64,000 bases of DNA, from contig WAID01000007.1 in assembly GCA_016584495.1 (NCBI GenBank), positions 2,652,001 through 2,716,000 of the forward strand, written 5' to 3'. Shown here in pieces: positions 34,438 through 44,910 of this stretch. The notes beneath the pieces were generated by a model. That model was given only the letters and a program-made list of their open reading frames with translations, was not told the DNA's origin and did not search any database. Position numbers and translations under genes: made by a program. Each line of letters starts with the position of its first letter. Positions within the stretch are counted from its first letter, which is position 1. The stretch is from Celoporthe dispersa (taxonomy: Eukaryota > Ascomycota > Sordariomycetes > Diaporthales > Cryphonectriaceae).

Positions 34438-35251
34438 AATCTCCCTCGCTTTGTCTTGGTATGGACTTGTCTTTCCTGTGTTTGTGTGTGCGTGCGTGTG
34501 TGTTTGCTTCATATTAATTATGTAGTATTCCTTTTACTTTATTCTTTTCCGGTTTCTCTGTTTTTCCTTTCTTGGATCGACAATCTTGAATGATGATAAT
34601 TACGCCAAGCAAAGCGGGCTGGTCCTCGGTGGTTGAGGAGTAAAGGCAGGAGAGACAAGAAGAAGAAAAAAGGCCCGCGTGGCTGTGGTGTGTTTGTATG
34701 TGTGCTTTTTCAATTCTATTCTATATTGATGAATATTCAAGATACCAAGAGGAATATGGCCGACCTGGGCCTCTTCTGCACCCATGTTTGATTTTCTCTG
34801 CCCTGTGAAACTTGGCTATCAGCTGTTGTCGTCTTTCCTGTTGTCTTTGCGTTGATTGGTGTGGTTGGGAGAAAACTTTTTTGGTGAATATGGGCTTGAT
34901 TTGTCAAGTATTGGCTATGTCCCCAAATGTTATGTATACACTCTTGGAGTCTTAGGCCTCGGGATAGCTAGCTGTTATAGGAATACTCCTCTTATCAAAC
35001 ACTCTTATTGATCGTTATTGCTGATGTCATTGTACCTCCCACCAAGAACAATTCGTATAAGTCATCTGGCATGGGCTCAAGATTAAGGTCACATTCATCG
35101 GGGTGCTCTGAGATCCAACCAGCTACTTGTTCAGGAAGACATCTGTGAGGGGGCGCACTCCCTCTGAAAACTCCCATGCTGTGCATCTCCTCTTTTCTCT
35201 CTCTCTCTTTCTCACCATCTTTCTTTCTTGCTACCTCTCAGGGCTCACCAA
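34438..35251. other. intergenic between convergent genes
   Basis: This 814 bp is AT-richer than its surroundings and separates the MFS and dehydrogenase 3' ends. It contains a GT-rich tract near 34480-34505. A 63-codon open frame on the minus strand (34995-35186) has unusually protein-like composition and is treated as a finding, not a gene. Confidence 0.5.
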
Positions 35252-36393
35252 TTAGAAGCTCAGATAGCCACCGTCCATAACCACATTCTGGCCAGACACG
35301 CTCCTCATCCGCACGAGTGCGAGGACCTGCTCAGCAACATCCTGAAGGCGAGGGAAAGAGAGAAAGAAAAAAGAAGAGATCATCGTTAGCACATAAAAAG
35401 GTCTCTTGAGATTATGTAATTATGCAAAGCAGCAGTCAGGGACCGGCTGTCTTACCTCTACAGTGGCGAGCCTCTGGAGCTTGGTGGCGTCCTGCATGGC
35501 CTGGATCCTCTCCTGTGGGAAGATCCTCTCGGCCCATTCCTAATGAGAGAGAGCAGGCAGGAGATATCACCACGTCAGTCCATCGAGAAACCTCCCCTCA
35601 CCCTTTTCTTTTTTTTTCTTTCTCTTTCTTTCTTCTTCCTCTTCCACAGTAGCGACAGAAGGAGGAAGAGAAAGAAGGAAAAAACACCGAAACCAAGAAA
35701 AAATCAAGGTAAACTCACCGTCATCATCAGTCCAGGACTAACACTATTCACCTTGATCTTGGGCGCCCCGATCTTGGCCAGCCCCCGGACCAGGTGCAGC
35801 TGCGCGGCCTTGGTGACGGCATAGGCCAGGGAGCTCCCCGAGACATGCACGCCCGCCAGGCTCGCGGTGGTGATGAAGGAGGCAGGCCCGCCGCCGGCCG
35901 ACGCAGGCCTGTAGGCGGCCTCGAGGTGCGGCCTGGCGGCGTGCATCAGCCATAGGTGGCTCTTGACGTTCATGGTGAAGCAGCGGTCCCAGTCGCCCTC
36001 GTCCATGTTGTCGTCCAGGTCCGAGATGTCGCGCAGCCTGGTCCAGCCCCCGTTGCTGAAGACGACGTCCAGCCTGGCGGGCTTGTCGGCAGCAGCAGCA
36101 GCAGCAGCAGCAGCCGGGCACATGACGGACACGGCCTCGGCGACGAGGCGGTCCACCTCGGCGCGGTCGGCCAGGTCGGCGCGGATGGCGTGGAAGTCTG
36201 TCCGTCCGGGCTGTGGGGGCAGGGTGCTGACGGCCTGGAGGGTGGCGAGGAGGTCTCTGGCGCGCTGGTCGTCGCTGTGGTAGTTGATGACGACGCGCAT
36301 GCCGTTGCGGGCCAGGAGGGTGGCTACGGCGGCGCCGAGGCCTGCGGAGCCGGCTGTGACGAGGGCGATGGGGGGTTCTAGGGGGGCCGTCAT
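35252..36393 (-). CDS. Short-chain dehydrogenase/reductase (SDR)
   Basis: This is an NAD(P)-dependent oxidoreductase with a Rossmann fold, 282 aa; its substrate is unknown. Exons on the minus strand are 36393-35719, 35539-35456 and 35341-35252, all in phase 0 with GTGAGT and GTAAGA donors. The nucleotide-binding motif TAGSAGLGAAVA is at residues 12-24. The family's NNAG position reads SNGG. NVKSHLW, TTASLAG (catalytic Ser region) and YAVTK (Tyr ~191, Lys ~195) follow in order. The C-terminus VVMDGGYLSF is typical of classical SDRs. A nine-alanine tract interrupts the middle. It lies divergently, 2.3 kb from the monooxygenase fusion, so the two could share a bidirectional promoter. No signal peptide or membrane helix is seen. 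Confidence 0.9.
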
Positions 36394-36749
36394 GGTGTGA
36401 GCTGGATTTTTTTTCTTTCTTTTTTTTTCTTCTGGAGGACCTGCTCGGAGGTAAGAAATTAGAGAACGGAAAGGTAAAAAAAAAAAATAAAGTATAGGCC
36501 TTTCTAATTGTTACAGCCGAGCTGGGCCCCTTCTTGGTTTCGATCTCGGGCTGGGAGTTCAAAGTTCTGGTCAGCCTCGCCGGATGAGGTTTATTCCCCT
36601 CGTTCCCTCAGCTTGAATGCTCTCAGGTGGTTCTCGCGATATAAAGTACTGGACTAGGTACATGATTCGATGGCCGTGTAAATAAGATGTCGAGAGCCGG
36701 GGGGTCCAGAATTTCCCCAGAGTGACTGGGTGGGCCTGGGGGAAATACA

Positions 36750-36759
36750 GTACATGTAC
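36750..36759. repeat. 10-bp perfect palindrome GTACATGTAC
   Basis: This lies between the divergent SDR and monooxygenase-fusion genes, about 360 bp from the SDR ATG. It sits in a 110-bp patch containing six further GTAC words and one TACTATGGTA copy. Confidence 0.6.
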
Positions 36760-38651
36760 AACCCACTTTTTTCCCCCACGATAATGAGCCTGCAAGTTTA
36801 CCTACTATGGTATAGCCAAGTATGTACTATAGTAATGTACATGGTAGTACAAGTACCCTTTTTTTTCCTCTTGTTTCTTTCTTCCTTTCTTTTCAGTCCT
36901 CTAACCCAGGCCCGAATTGTGCTTACTCCAGTTCTTCCGTGTTCACTTACCCAAGATATGTTTCCACTTTCGAGGAAGGTGTGGAGGGGAAGAGAGAGAA
37001 AAAAAAAGAAAGAAAGATTAAAAAACAAAAGAGAGGACATCGGGTGGCAGGCAGATGAGGGATGCTCTTGATTCTTGCTCTTCTAGCAGCCTGGGATCGG
37101 CAGCAGGGCCCGGGTGGATGAGACGGCAAGAGTGGGAAGGCAAGGGAAGAGAGAGGGGGTGTTTTTTTCCCCTCTGGATGTACAAGTACATTCAATACCG
37201 TGCTCTGTAAGAAGGATAAATATGTATTTTATATGACCCCTACCTACCGCTCCTCAGGTCTCCCCCCACTTCCCGTGCCTGAAGCAAAACCCCTTGTACG
37301 TCTCCGCTTCTCGACTGCATCACTTGTCTTTGAATCTTTGTGTACTATAGTTATGGCAGGTACCATGATGCTTGTCTTGCTTCCAGGTCGAGAAGGGAAC
37401 AGGGGGGAGGGAGGGGAGGGGAGGGGCTACGGCAAGGACATAAGTCGTAAACCGAACTCGACGAGATGAGATCGGCAAGACTTTTGTGGCCAGTTCTCCT
37501 CATGGAGTACCAACATCCGGGGTAGTAGTGTGTGTGTGTGCCTGTAGCACTGCTCTGAATGATTATTCCTATGTTTTTTTTCTCTTTTTTTTTCTTTCGG
37601 GTTTTCCTCCCCTTCCCAATCTATTTTTGCTTTTTTTCTTTCTCTTTCGTCTCCTCAGAAAAGAGATCTCTCTGTCTGTGTGTGTGTGTGTGTGGCACTG
37701 TACAGGCAGTGTGGGTGTCCACATGAGCAGCAGTCTACCGACATTGCCGTCCGAAGCGTTGAAAATAATACCACATGTCCACGTGTGTGTGTGCGTGCGT
37801 GTCTGCATTCCCGTCCGCCGCCTGGGGATCCTTTATCCGAATCCGGGTGGGCGGAATCCTGTCGGGTTCTCTCCCCCAGACCAAAAAAAAAAAAAAGGGT
37901 CCCAAGTTCCAACACACCGTCACGGTTACGTATTGGACACAGAACCGGCAAGGTACCTACTTACTTAACTTGGTAGCCAGCTCATTCGCCTGGAGGGGGG
38001 TGCTCCTCTGTCTGTCTGTCTATCTGTCTGCCTTCTCTGACATGTCACGTTCGCTCCCTCTCCTGCATGCGACGCCGGATAAGAGCAATATTGTTTTTCA
38101 ATAGTTCCTGTCTCAGCCCTCTCTGTTGGGTTGTGACGACTGCCAACCTAGGACGGGCCGTAAACCTGTGGCCGTAGCCCACCACCTTCCCCCCCCCCCC
38201 CTCCACCTCGACATACGAGACCTCCATTGGTTTTCTGTTTCTCATCACACCACTCTTCATTCTCCTGCAGGGTCAGGTGGGAATAAGAAAGGACATAACA
38301 AAAAGGAGGGGGTCAAAAGAAAAAAGGAAACGGGAAAAAAAGAAAGAAAAAAAAAGAGGGGACAGAGGTCTAAAGTTTGGGTTTTGTCTGTCAACCATTC
38401 ATACTCTCTGCTTATCGTCCTTTTTTTTTTTTAAACCCATTCTTTTTGTCTCGTTTCATTCCCTGTGCCGGTACTCATGCTATTATATACTCATTCATAA
38501 ACCCTCCACCCACAGCCCGCTTACCTATTTGTCTGTTGTCTTCCTCTCTCTCTCTCTTCTTCCTCCTTCTCCTCCTCCTTCTTTCTTCCTTCTCCCTTTT
38601 CATTCTTCTCTTCCTCTCCACTCCTCTTTATTTCGTCCCAACATCCCACCA

Positions 38652-38672
38652 ATGTCTCATTCCAGACTGTAG
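38652..38672 (+). promoter_or_regulatory. minimal upstream ORF before the monooxygenase fusion
   Basis: ATG-TCT-CAT-TCC-AGA-CTG-TAG encodes six residues and ends two bases before the main ATG at 38675. If the leader includes it, ribosomes must leak past it or reinitiate almost at once, so it could lower translation. Its presence in the mRNA is not shown. Confidence 0.4.
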
Positions 38673-38674
38673 AA

Positions 38675-39020
38675 ATGGACAGTATCAAAGACCACGCCAC
38701 CACCACCACCACCAACGGCGCCACCACCAATGGCGCCGGGCACTCTGCTGCCAACGGTGACCACCACCACCTTCCCCCTACCTATACCAGCCCGAACAAA
38801 GTCGGTCTGACAAGCCCCCTCGTGGACGAACACCCTACACCACTCAAGATCATTATAGTCGGTGCCGGAATAGGTGGTCTCTCGGCAGCCTTGAGCCTAC
38901 GCCGCAACGGACATCATGTCGAGGTAAAGTTGAAGACTTTCATTACATATATATATATATATATTTATTTATTTATTTTCCCTCGCCCCATCCATTTATC
39001 AAGTGCACGCCGCTGTTCAC

Positions 39021-39052
<32 letters not shown>

Positions 39053-41478
39053 TCACTCACTCACTCACTAACAAAATCTCCCAACCTCCCAGATCTACGA
39101 GCAATCCCGCGTCGCCAACGAGACAGGCGCCGCCGTCCACCTCTCGCCTAACAGCAACGCCGTCCTCCGGCGCTGGGGCATCCTAGCCGAGTCCTTCGGC
39201 GCCGTCCCCAACGCCCGCGTCCAGGAGCGCAGCCACCTGGGCAAGATCGTCAAGGACGTCGACTGCGCGGGCCCCACCAGGAGGCAGTGGGCGCACCCGT
39301 GGCTGCTCTGTCACCGCGTCAGCCTGCACGAGAGGCTCAAGGCGCTGGTGACGCAGGCGGAAGGGGAAGGGCCGGCTGTGGTGCTGCATACCTCCTGCAA
39401 GGTGGTTGGTCTGGACCCCGAGAAGGCGGAGGTGAGGCTGCTGGATGGGAGGACTATTACTGGGGATGTGGTGTTGGGGGCGGATGGGGTTTATGTGAGT
39501 TGCTTGCTGTTTTTATTCTCTCTCTCTCTCTCCCTCTCTTGTGTTGTCTGCTATATTTTTCGTGTGGATGTGTATGAGATACTGACGGGAGAAAAAAAAC
39601 CCCAAAAAACAGTCCAAGACGAGGGCGTGTATCAAAGATGTGAAGTTGTTTGGCTCGGGCAAGGCTGCGTTCCGGTTTCTGGTGCCGCGCAAGGCGTGTC
39701 TCGATGATCCTCTCAGCAGGCCCGTCGCCGAGATGCTCGATACCCTCATCATGTGGTACGGCTCGGACAGGAGGGTCGTCATGTATCCCTGCAGCGACAA
39801 TGAGCTGCTTAATTTCGTGTGCATTCACCCTGACACCGAGTCTCATGCGACTCACGGCGATGGTGAGAGATCAGAACCCCTCCGCCCCTTTTTCCTAGAC
39901 CTGGTGAGACGATGGCTGACCTTTCACCGACAGAGTGGGACAAGCAGGGCGACCTGGAACAGATCCTCAAGGTCTACAATGGCTTCGACCCTGCGTGCCT
40001 GGCCCTCATCCGGAAGGTCGACCCTCCAAAGATCAGCGTCTGGAAGCTCATGGACATGGAGCAGCTTCCCACCTGGACCACAGGGAAACTGGCCCTCCTC
40101 GGTGATGCCGCTCATCCTTTTACACCTCGTAGGTTCCTTACTCCTCATTTCTTCTGTCCTTGTCCTCTGCAGCATAAAGTACCCGTTTCACTAATACAAA
40201 AAAAAAAATCACAGACCAGGGACAGGGGAGCAGGTCAGGCCATCGAGGATGCCGCCTCGCTCTCCATCGTGCTGCCTCGAGGCACTCCTCCGGAGGAGGT
40301 CCCGCAGAGGCTGAAGCTGTACGAGGAGATCAGGTACAAGCGCGCACATACCATCCAGCAGTACTCGCGCGATGCCGGCAAGGACTGGGTAGACGGGAGG
40401 CCGCAGACCGACAGTGAGTCTCTTTTTTCCCCCTTCCTTTGCCCTTTTTTATATGAATTTCAGTCTGTCAGGATCCTATGACAAAAAGATTGTTAACATA
40501 CTGGCGGCGCAGTGATGGCATACACGAACTACAACTTTGGCCACGACGAGATAGACCACTCCAGAGATATCTACAAGCGCTGGAAGTGGTCCCAGAAGCT
40601 CCAACATGTACTGGCGCATGCCCATAGGCTTCGGCCCCTTCCCCGGCCCCCGCCAGGACGCCTACGGCCGCGCCCTCCAGGATGGCCTGCAGAGGACCTT
40701 CTCGACCGTGTCGGTCAAGATCAAGACCTCCCGCACCTACCTGCAGACGCTGTTCCCGACGGCCCAGTTCCGCTTCAGGGACCCGGCCACGGTGTGCCAG
40801 GCCTCCATCTCGGTCACCGAGCTGGACAATATGCAGTGGCTGGGCGGCAAGGGATATCGCCACCTGGGCCTGTACGTGCACGGCGTCGAGTATGTGAAGA
40901 AGGACGGCAGCGTGCTCTCTGGCACGCACATGGCGGTGCTGTTCGAGTCGCTTACGGACCCGATCGTGTCCGGGAGGGAGGAGCTCGGCATGCCCAAGCT
41001 GTTCTGCGACATCGACATCGAGCGGGCGGGCGGGTCGGTGCGCGTGGCCGCGAGCTGGCGGGGGGCCGAGTTCCTGGAGATGAACCTGGCGGGCCTCGAG
41101 GAGGACGACGTGTCCTCTGAGGCCGGCACGATCGGTGGCGAGGACGACTATGGCATCCTGGTGTACCGGTACATTCCTGCCGTGGGGGAGCCCGGGAAGG
41201 CGGACGCAGAGTATGCGGTTGTTGTGCCGCACGAGGAGGAGCAGCCCAAGGGGACGGTGAAGAGGGTGCTGCGGGCTCCGGCGCCCAAGGCTGGCGAGAC
41301 CACCCAGGCGGGTGTGGGTGCGGACATCAAGGTGCAGGGTCTGGACTGGACCCAGCTGCCGACGCTCCATCATGTCGCGAGCGCGCTGGCCGAGATGCCC
41401 ATCTACGAGGTGGTGGGCGCCAAGGTGGTGGAAGGGTCGGGTGTGCCCGACGTGAGCGCTGCCAGGAGGATTGAGTAG
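38675..41478 (+). CDS. FAD monooxygenase fused to acetoacetate-decarboxylase-like domain (two frameshifts)
   Basis: This is a predicted bifunctional enzyme of about 752 aa. Exons are 38675-38923, 39093-39494, 39613-39862, 39934-40128, 40215-40413 and 40513-41478; introns have CACTAAC, ACTGACG, GGCTGACC and CACTAAT branch sites. The N-terminal part is a salicylate-hydroxylase-type flavoprotein: GAGIGG at residues 63-68, LGADGVYSKTR and GDAAHPFTP near 357-365. The C-terminal part (from ~458) resembles acetoacetate decarboxylase: YWRMPIGFGPFPGPRQD and GREELGMPK, whose Lys (~592) is the Schiff-base position; the next residue is Leu, not Lys. One extra G in 40225-40228 disrupts HQGQGAGQAIEDA. One extra A at 40596-40597 separates the two domains. 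After both corrections the phase closes. The substrate is unknown; an aromatic or polyketide-like acid is a guess. Confidence 0.8.
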
Positions 41479-42619
41479 GCAATAATTACTATGACGAGGC
41501 TTTCTTTCTCCTTGTTCAAGTTGTTCACGTCTGCCTGCCTGGAGCCTCTTTCCATAGAGAGGGAGCTTAAGACGTACTTTTCACCCTTTTCTTTTCTTTT
41601 GTTTTATTTATTTCATTCATTGGGAGATAAATTACGTGTCTAGGGACTGTGGAACTCGGGTGTACCTCTACGAGCCTAGGACTGACGGAGGACTTTACTC
41701 CTCGCTCATGCTCGTCCTTTCTCCTGCTCCTTTCCAAGAGAAAAACCCAAGAAAACAAAATAATCACCGTCTAAAAGTAAGACCAGACGTGATCTAGTGT
41801 GACTTGTATCGAAAATGAACCCCCCCCCCGGCAGAGCCGAGACAATGATAAAAGACAGACCGCCACTCGTCAGACTTGGCTGACACAAATGTACTATTTA
41901 CCACCAAAAAAAAAGAAGAAAAAAAGCAAAAAAAGTGAGACCTGTAATATCATCTCATCACCTACAATCCATATCCACGCAGCCAAGGCAGTGTATACAA
42001 AAAGACAACAGAAAAAAGAGAAAGAAAAAAAGGCCATCATCAGCCAACATCCCTCCTCCCCCTCCTCCTCGGCCGAGACCATGTCCAAGATCCGAGCTTT
42101 GGCTGGGGGGGGGGTCACTAACTTTCCCCTCCTCCACCTCCTCCACCTCCTCTTTTTCCCCTCCCCCTCCACTATGATCGTCCCGAGATGGCGCCCACGT
42201 TCGTCTATGCACGTCCTCCACATCCCGTAAAGTTTAATTCCTCACCCTCCCCCCCTTCTCATTCTGGCAATCCCGGATCAGCGGCTATCGTCTTGTACCA
42301 TGTACAGTCGGGACCAATACGTTATGTATTGGATGGTGTGGGTGAACTTCTGACGGATTCAATCATTGTATAGTGACCGGGGAGAATAATTATTCCTGTG
42401 CTGGCCAGATGATTATTAGGTCATCCACCCGGCGTGACCTTGAGGGTAGATACTACAGGTGGTGGTTTTGGAAGCTGGAGGGGTAGCACGCTAGACATAC
42501 TCTTCATGTTTCTACCTGTCTCACTCGGGCTTGATCCAAACGCACACCTGCTTGTCTTCCCCCTTCACGACCTCAGCTCACCAACACAGGTATCCTCCCT
42601 CCCCAGCACAACAACCAGC
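41479..42619. other. intergenic, promoter of the cupin gene
   Basis: This 1.14 kb has no supportable gene. It has A-rich tracts at about 41905-41935 and 42000-42030, C/T-rich CTCCTCC repeats at about 42050-42170 and the inverted CCAATAC repeat at 42314-42332. Confidence 0.55.
42314..42332. promoter_or_regulatory. inverted CCAATAC/GTATTGG repeat
   Basis: CCAATAC and GTATTGG form a perfect 7-bp inverted repeat around a 5-base spacer, placing a CCAAT box on each strand about 290 bp upstream of the cupin ATG. CCAAT is the binding core of the fungal HAP complex. Function is inferred from motif and position only. Confidence 0.35.
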
Positions 42620-43198
42620 ATGGCAGACCCAAAGGACCAACCACAAGACCAGGCCCACCCCCTCCGGACCCCCCAGCGCTTCATAACCGACCACAATCCC
42701 CAGGGCCTCGCCGTGTTCAACACCAGCCTGCCGCCTGCCATCCCCGCCCAGGCCATGCACAACGGCGACAAGTTCTACCTGGGCTACACAACCGCCACCT
42801 TCCCGCCCAGCTTCACCAACAACACCGACCTGGCCTCCTACGCCCGCGACCTGTCTGAGCCTCCCGGTGTCGTGCGCCCGGGCGGCACCGTCCTGCGCCT
42901 CGTGGACATCCGCCCCGGGGGCGAGTCGCCTATGCACCGCACCGTGAGCCTGGACTACGGGGTCGTGCTCGAGGGGGAGGTCGAGGCCGTGCTGGACTCG
43001 GGGGAGACGAGGCTGCTCAGGAGGGGGGATGTGGTAGTGCAGCGGGGGACCAACCACCTCTGGCGGAACGGGAGCGGGACCGAGTGGGCGAGGATGCTGT
43101 ATGTCCTGCAGGAGGCACAGCCGGTCGAGGTGGGGGGCAGGGCGCTGCGGGAGGACTATGGCGTGGGCATGGAGGATGTGAGGCCGAGCGGGAACTGA
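42620..43198 (+). CDS. Small cupin-domain protein
   Basis: This is a single-exon protein of 192 aa with one double-stranded beta-helix (cupin_2). The conserved part is DIRPGGESPMHRT, SLDYGVVLEGEVEAVLD and RGDVVVQRGTNHLWRNG. The two histidines (MHRT, NHLW) and the intervening Glu are likely metal ligands. Small fungal cupins of this shape occur in catabolic and secondary-metabolite gene groups as isomerases, cyclases or dioxygenase-like proteins; no reaction can be assigned here. It is on the same strand as the monooxygenase fusion, 1.1 kb downstream. ATG at 42620 (CAGCATGGC) is the first ATG giving a complete domain. The frame is open further upstream, but that part does not look coding. Confidence 0.85.
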   Translation: MADPKDQPQDQAHPLRTPQRFITDHNPQGLAVFNTSLPPAIPAQAMHNGDKFYLGYTTATFPPSFTNNTDLASYARDLSEPPGVVRPGGTVLRLVDIRPGGESPMHRTVSLDYGVVLEGEVEAVLDSGETRLLRRGDVVVQRGTNHLWRNGSGTEWARMLYVLQEAQPVEVGGRALREDYGVGMEDVRPSGN

Positions 43199-44910
43199 CA
43201 AGTCTTGTTGCGCAGGTGTCTCTGGGGTGGTGGGAGGAGGGAGGAGGAGGAGGTTTATTCTGCACTGGATCCCTGATGCCCGAACACGACATCCTCAGGG
43301 CCCGTCCTTCTGGATCTTGCTCTCATCTCCTGCAGACCCCAGCTTTCTGAGAAGAAATCTCGTCCGCCTGGCCACGGATCGAAGGCAGGAATATGGCTGG
43401 GGCCTGGTGGTGACAGACACGTTTGGGTGGTGACGTGATGGGATTCATACTCGGGAGTTGTAAGCAGGCACAAGCATCTGTTCCATCATATAGAGGTAAG
43501 AGGTGGGCGAGATATTTCCAAAATATATTCCGTTCGCACATGATAGAATGTCAGGATGTACTGTGATGTGCTCCGAGAGAGAAACACATCATTGATTGGA
43601 TGAATATATATATATACACATCACAACTCAACCTTGGGCACTCCATACAAGATGGGCTCATAAATTAGTACAAAAGACAGTCTTCCAGGGCATGGCCCCA
43701 TCGTTCGGTATAGCGTGCAGAGTATGAGCAACCCGGGTGCGCTATTCGAGAGTACGACTGCCTGTATGTGTGCATGTCTCTCTGGCTGGTTATATATAGG
43801 CCACCTCAGTCAGATCCATCGACCGCTCAAGTGTGCGCATAGGTGGCGTCATACAAGGTCCTCATAGGCATCTCAAGTACCAGAGGCGAGGCGGCAGGGG
43901 TTCATTAGTAGTATCGAACCTAGTGATGTTCAGCCACAGTACTCTGCTGCACCATGAGCTCCTCAGGATTGCTTTTCGTGCGGCTCGATCCAGATGATCC
44001 GTGCCCGGCGTGTACAGCAACACCGTCGCGATGAGAGTTTAGGTGCGTGAGAGCCCTGAGCAGCACTCTCCTTCCTCGAAAGCTCTACTCCGCCAAGAGA
44101 GAAAAAAAGACACTGCTGATGAGGAGACACTGAGATATGCAGATATCGCCGCCGCTGGATCCTGAGGCTGAGCTGGAGTGCGATGTCGTATCGCCTGCTG
44201 CGGTGGATTGTATGAAAACATATGCAAACATATCAAGGTCCGAAGCAGGTAGAGAGGGACAAGGTCAGTCATAGACTTGGCCTCTGTGATCTCGTCTTAT
44301 GAAGAACATTGATATGTGTTGGTGATACCGGCTGCTGGCTTTGGGTCTTAGCAGGGCACGTCGATGAGTTGAGCTGCGGGTGGGGGAGGGGGAGGCTCTA
44401 CGACTGTGCTGCTACACCATGTAATCATAGGCTTGGCCTGCGGGAGTACCCACCACTTAGTGCTACGGTACCCCCCACTTGGCCACTGAGGTTGTGTTGA
44501 CATGGTGCATGGATAAGTGCTGGGCAGGGGGCTATCTAGGCGCCACGGACCCCTGTACCGCCAACAAGCAGTAACAGCAGCGCACTTTGAGTCGCGTGTG
44601 CTCTATCTGACTGATCGTATCAGCCTGGACGGTGGGTGCCCTTGGTAGCGGTTAGCCCTCCCACATGAACCACCACCACCACCATCACCACCACAGCCAG
44701 CCAGCCAGCCAGCCAGCCAGCCTCGTCGTCGGCCTCATCCATATCCCGCCCTCGATAACAGCAGCATATGAAGCATATCATCCACCCTCCCGCCCTGTTC
44801 GTCCTGGAGACACGCCGATCTTGAGCCCGCGTCCCCTTGAGGCCTCAGCAGTCCCGTCCCCGCCCCCCCCCTCTTCCACCTCTCTCTGCGCGGTTCGAGG
44901 AGCTCCCTCA
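43199..44910. other. intergenic before the FYVE-RING gene
   Basis: This 1.7 kb is mostly unremarkable, with a TA run at 43603-43614. It is AT-richer between about 43450 and 43700. An open frame in phase with the FYVE-RING gene begins at ATG 44665 with eight histidines and a repeated CAGC tetranucleotide, and may be leader or an N-terminal extension. No other gene is supported. Confidence 0.5.

Larger units (their letters stand above)
36394..38674. other. divergent intergenic, SDR / monooxygenase fusion
   Basis: This 2.3 kb is a candidate bidirectional promoter. It has a 10-bp palindrome GTACATGTAC at 36750-36759, TACTATGGTA at 36803-36812 with further GTAC words to about 36860, a GT tract near 37676-37693 and T-rich pyrimidine tracts before the monooxygenase start. 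A six-codon upstream ORF lies at 38652-38672. No gene is supported. Confidence 0.5.

Noticed and set aside
40468..41373. 301-codon open frame antisense to the decarboxylase-like domain
   Set aside because: It is opposite a conserved domain and has no recognisable motif.
40606..41478. Separate acetoacetate-decarboxylase-like gene starting at ATG 40606
   Set aside because: There is no space for a terminator and promoter after the flavoprotein. The domain begins upstream of this ATG in frame (SSNMYW), and one base correction fuses the two with exact phase closure.
43895..43990. Possible tRNA T-loop (TATCGAACC)
   Set aside because: Flanking bases do not form a five-base T stem or an acceptor stem.
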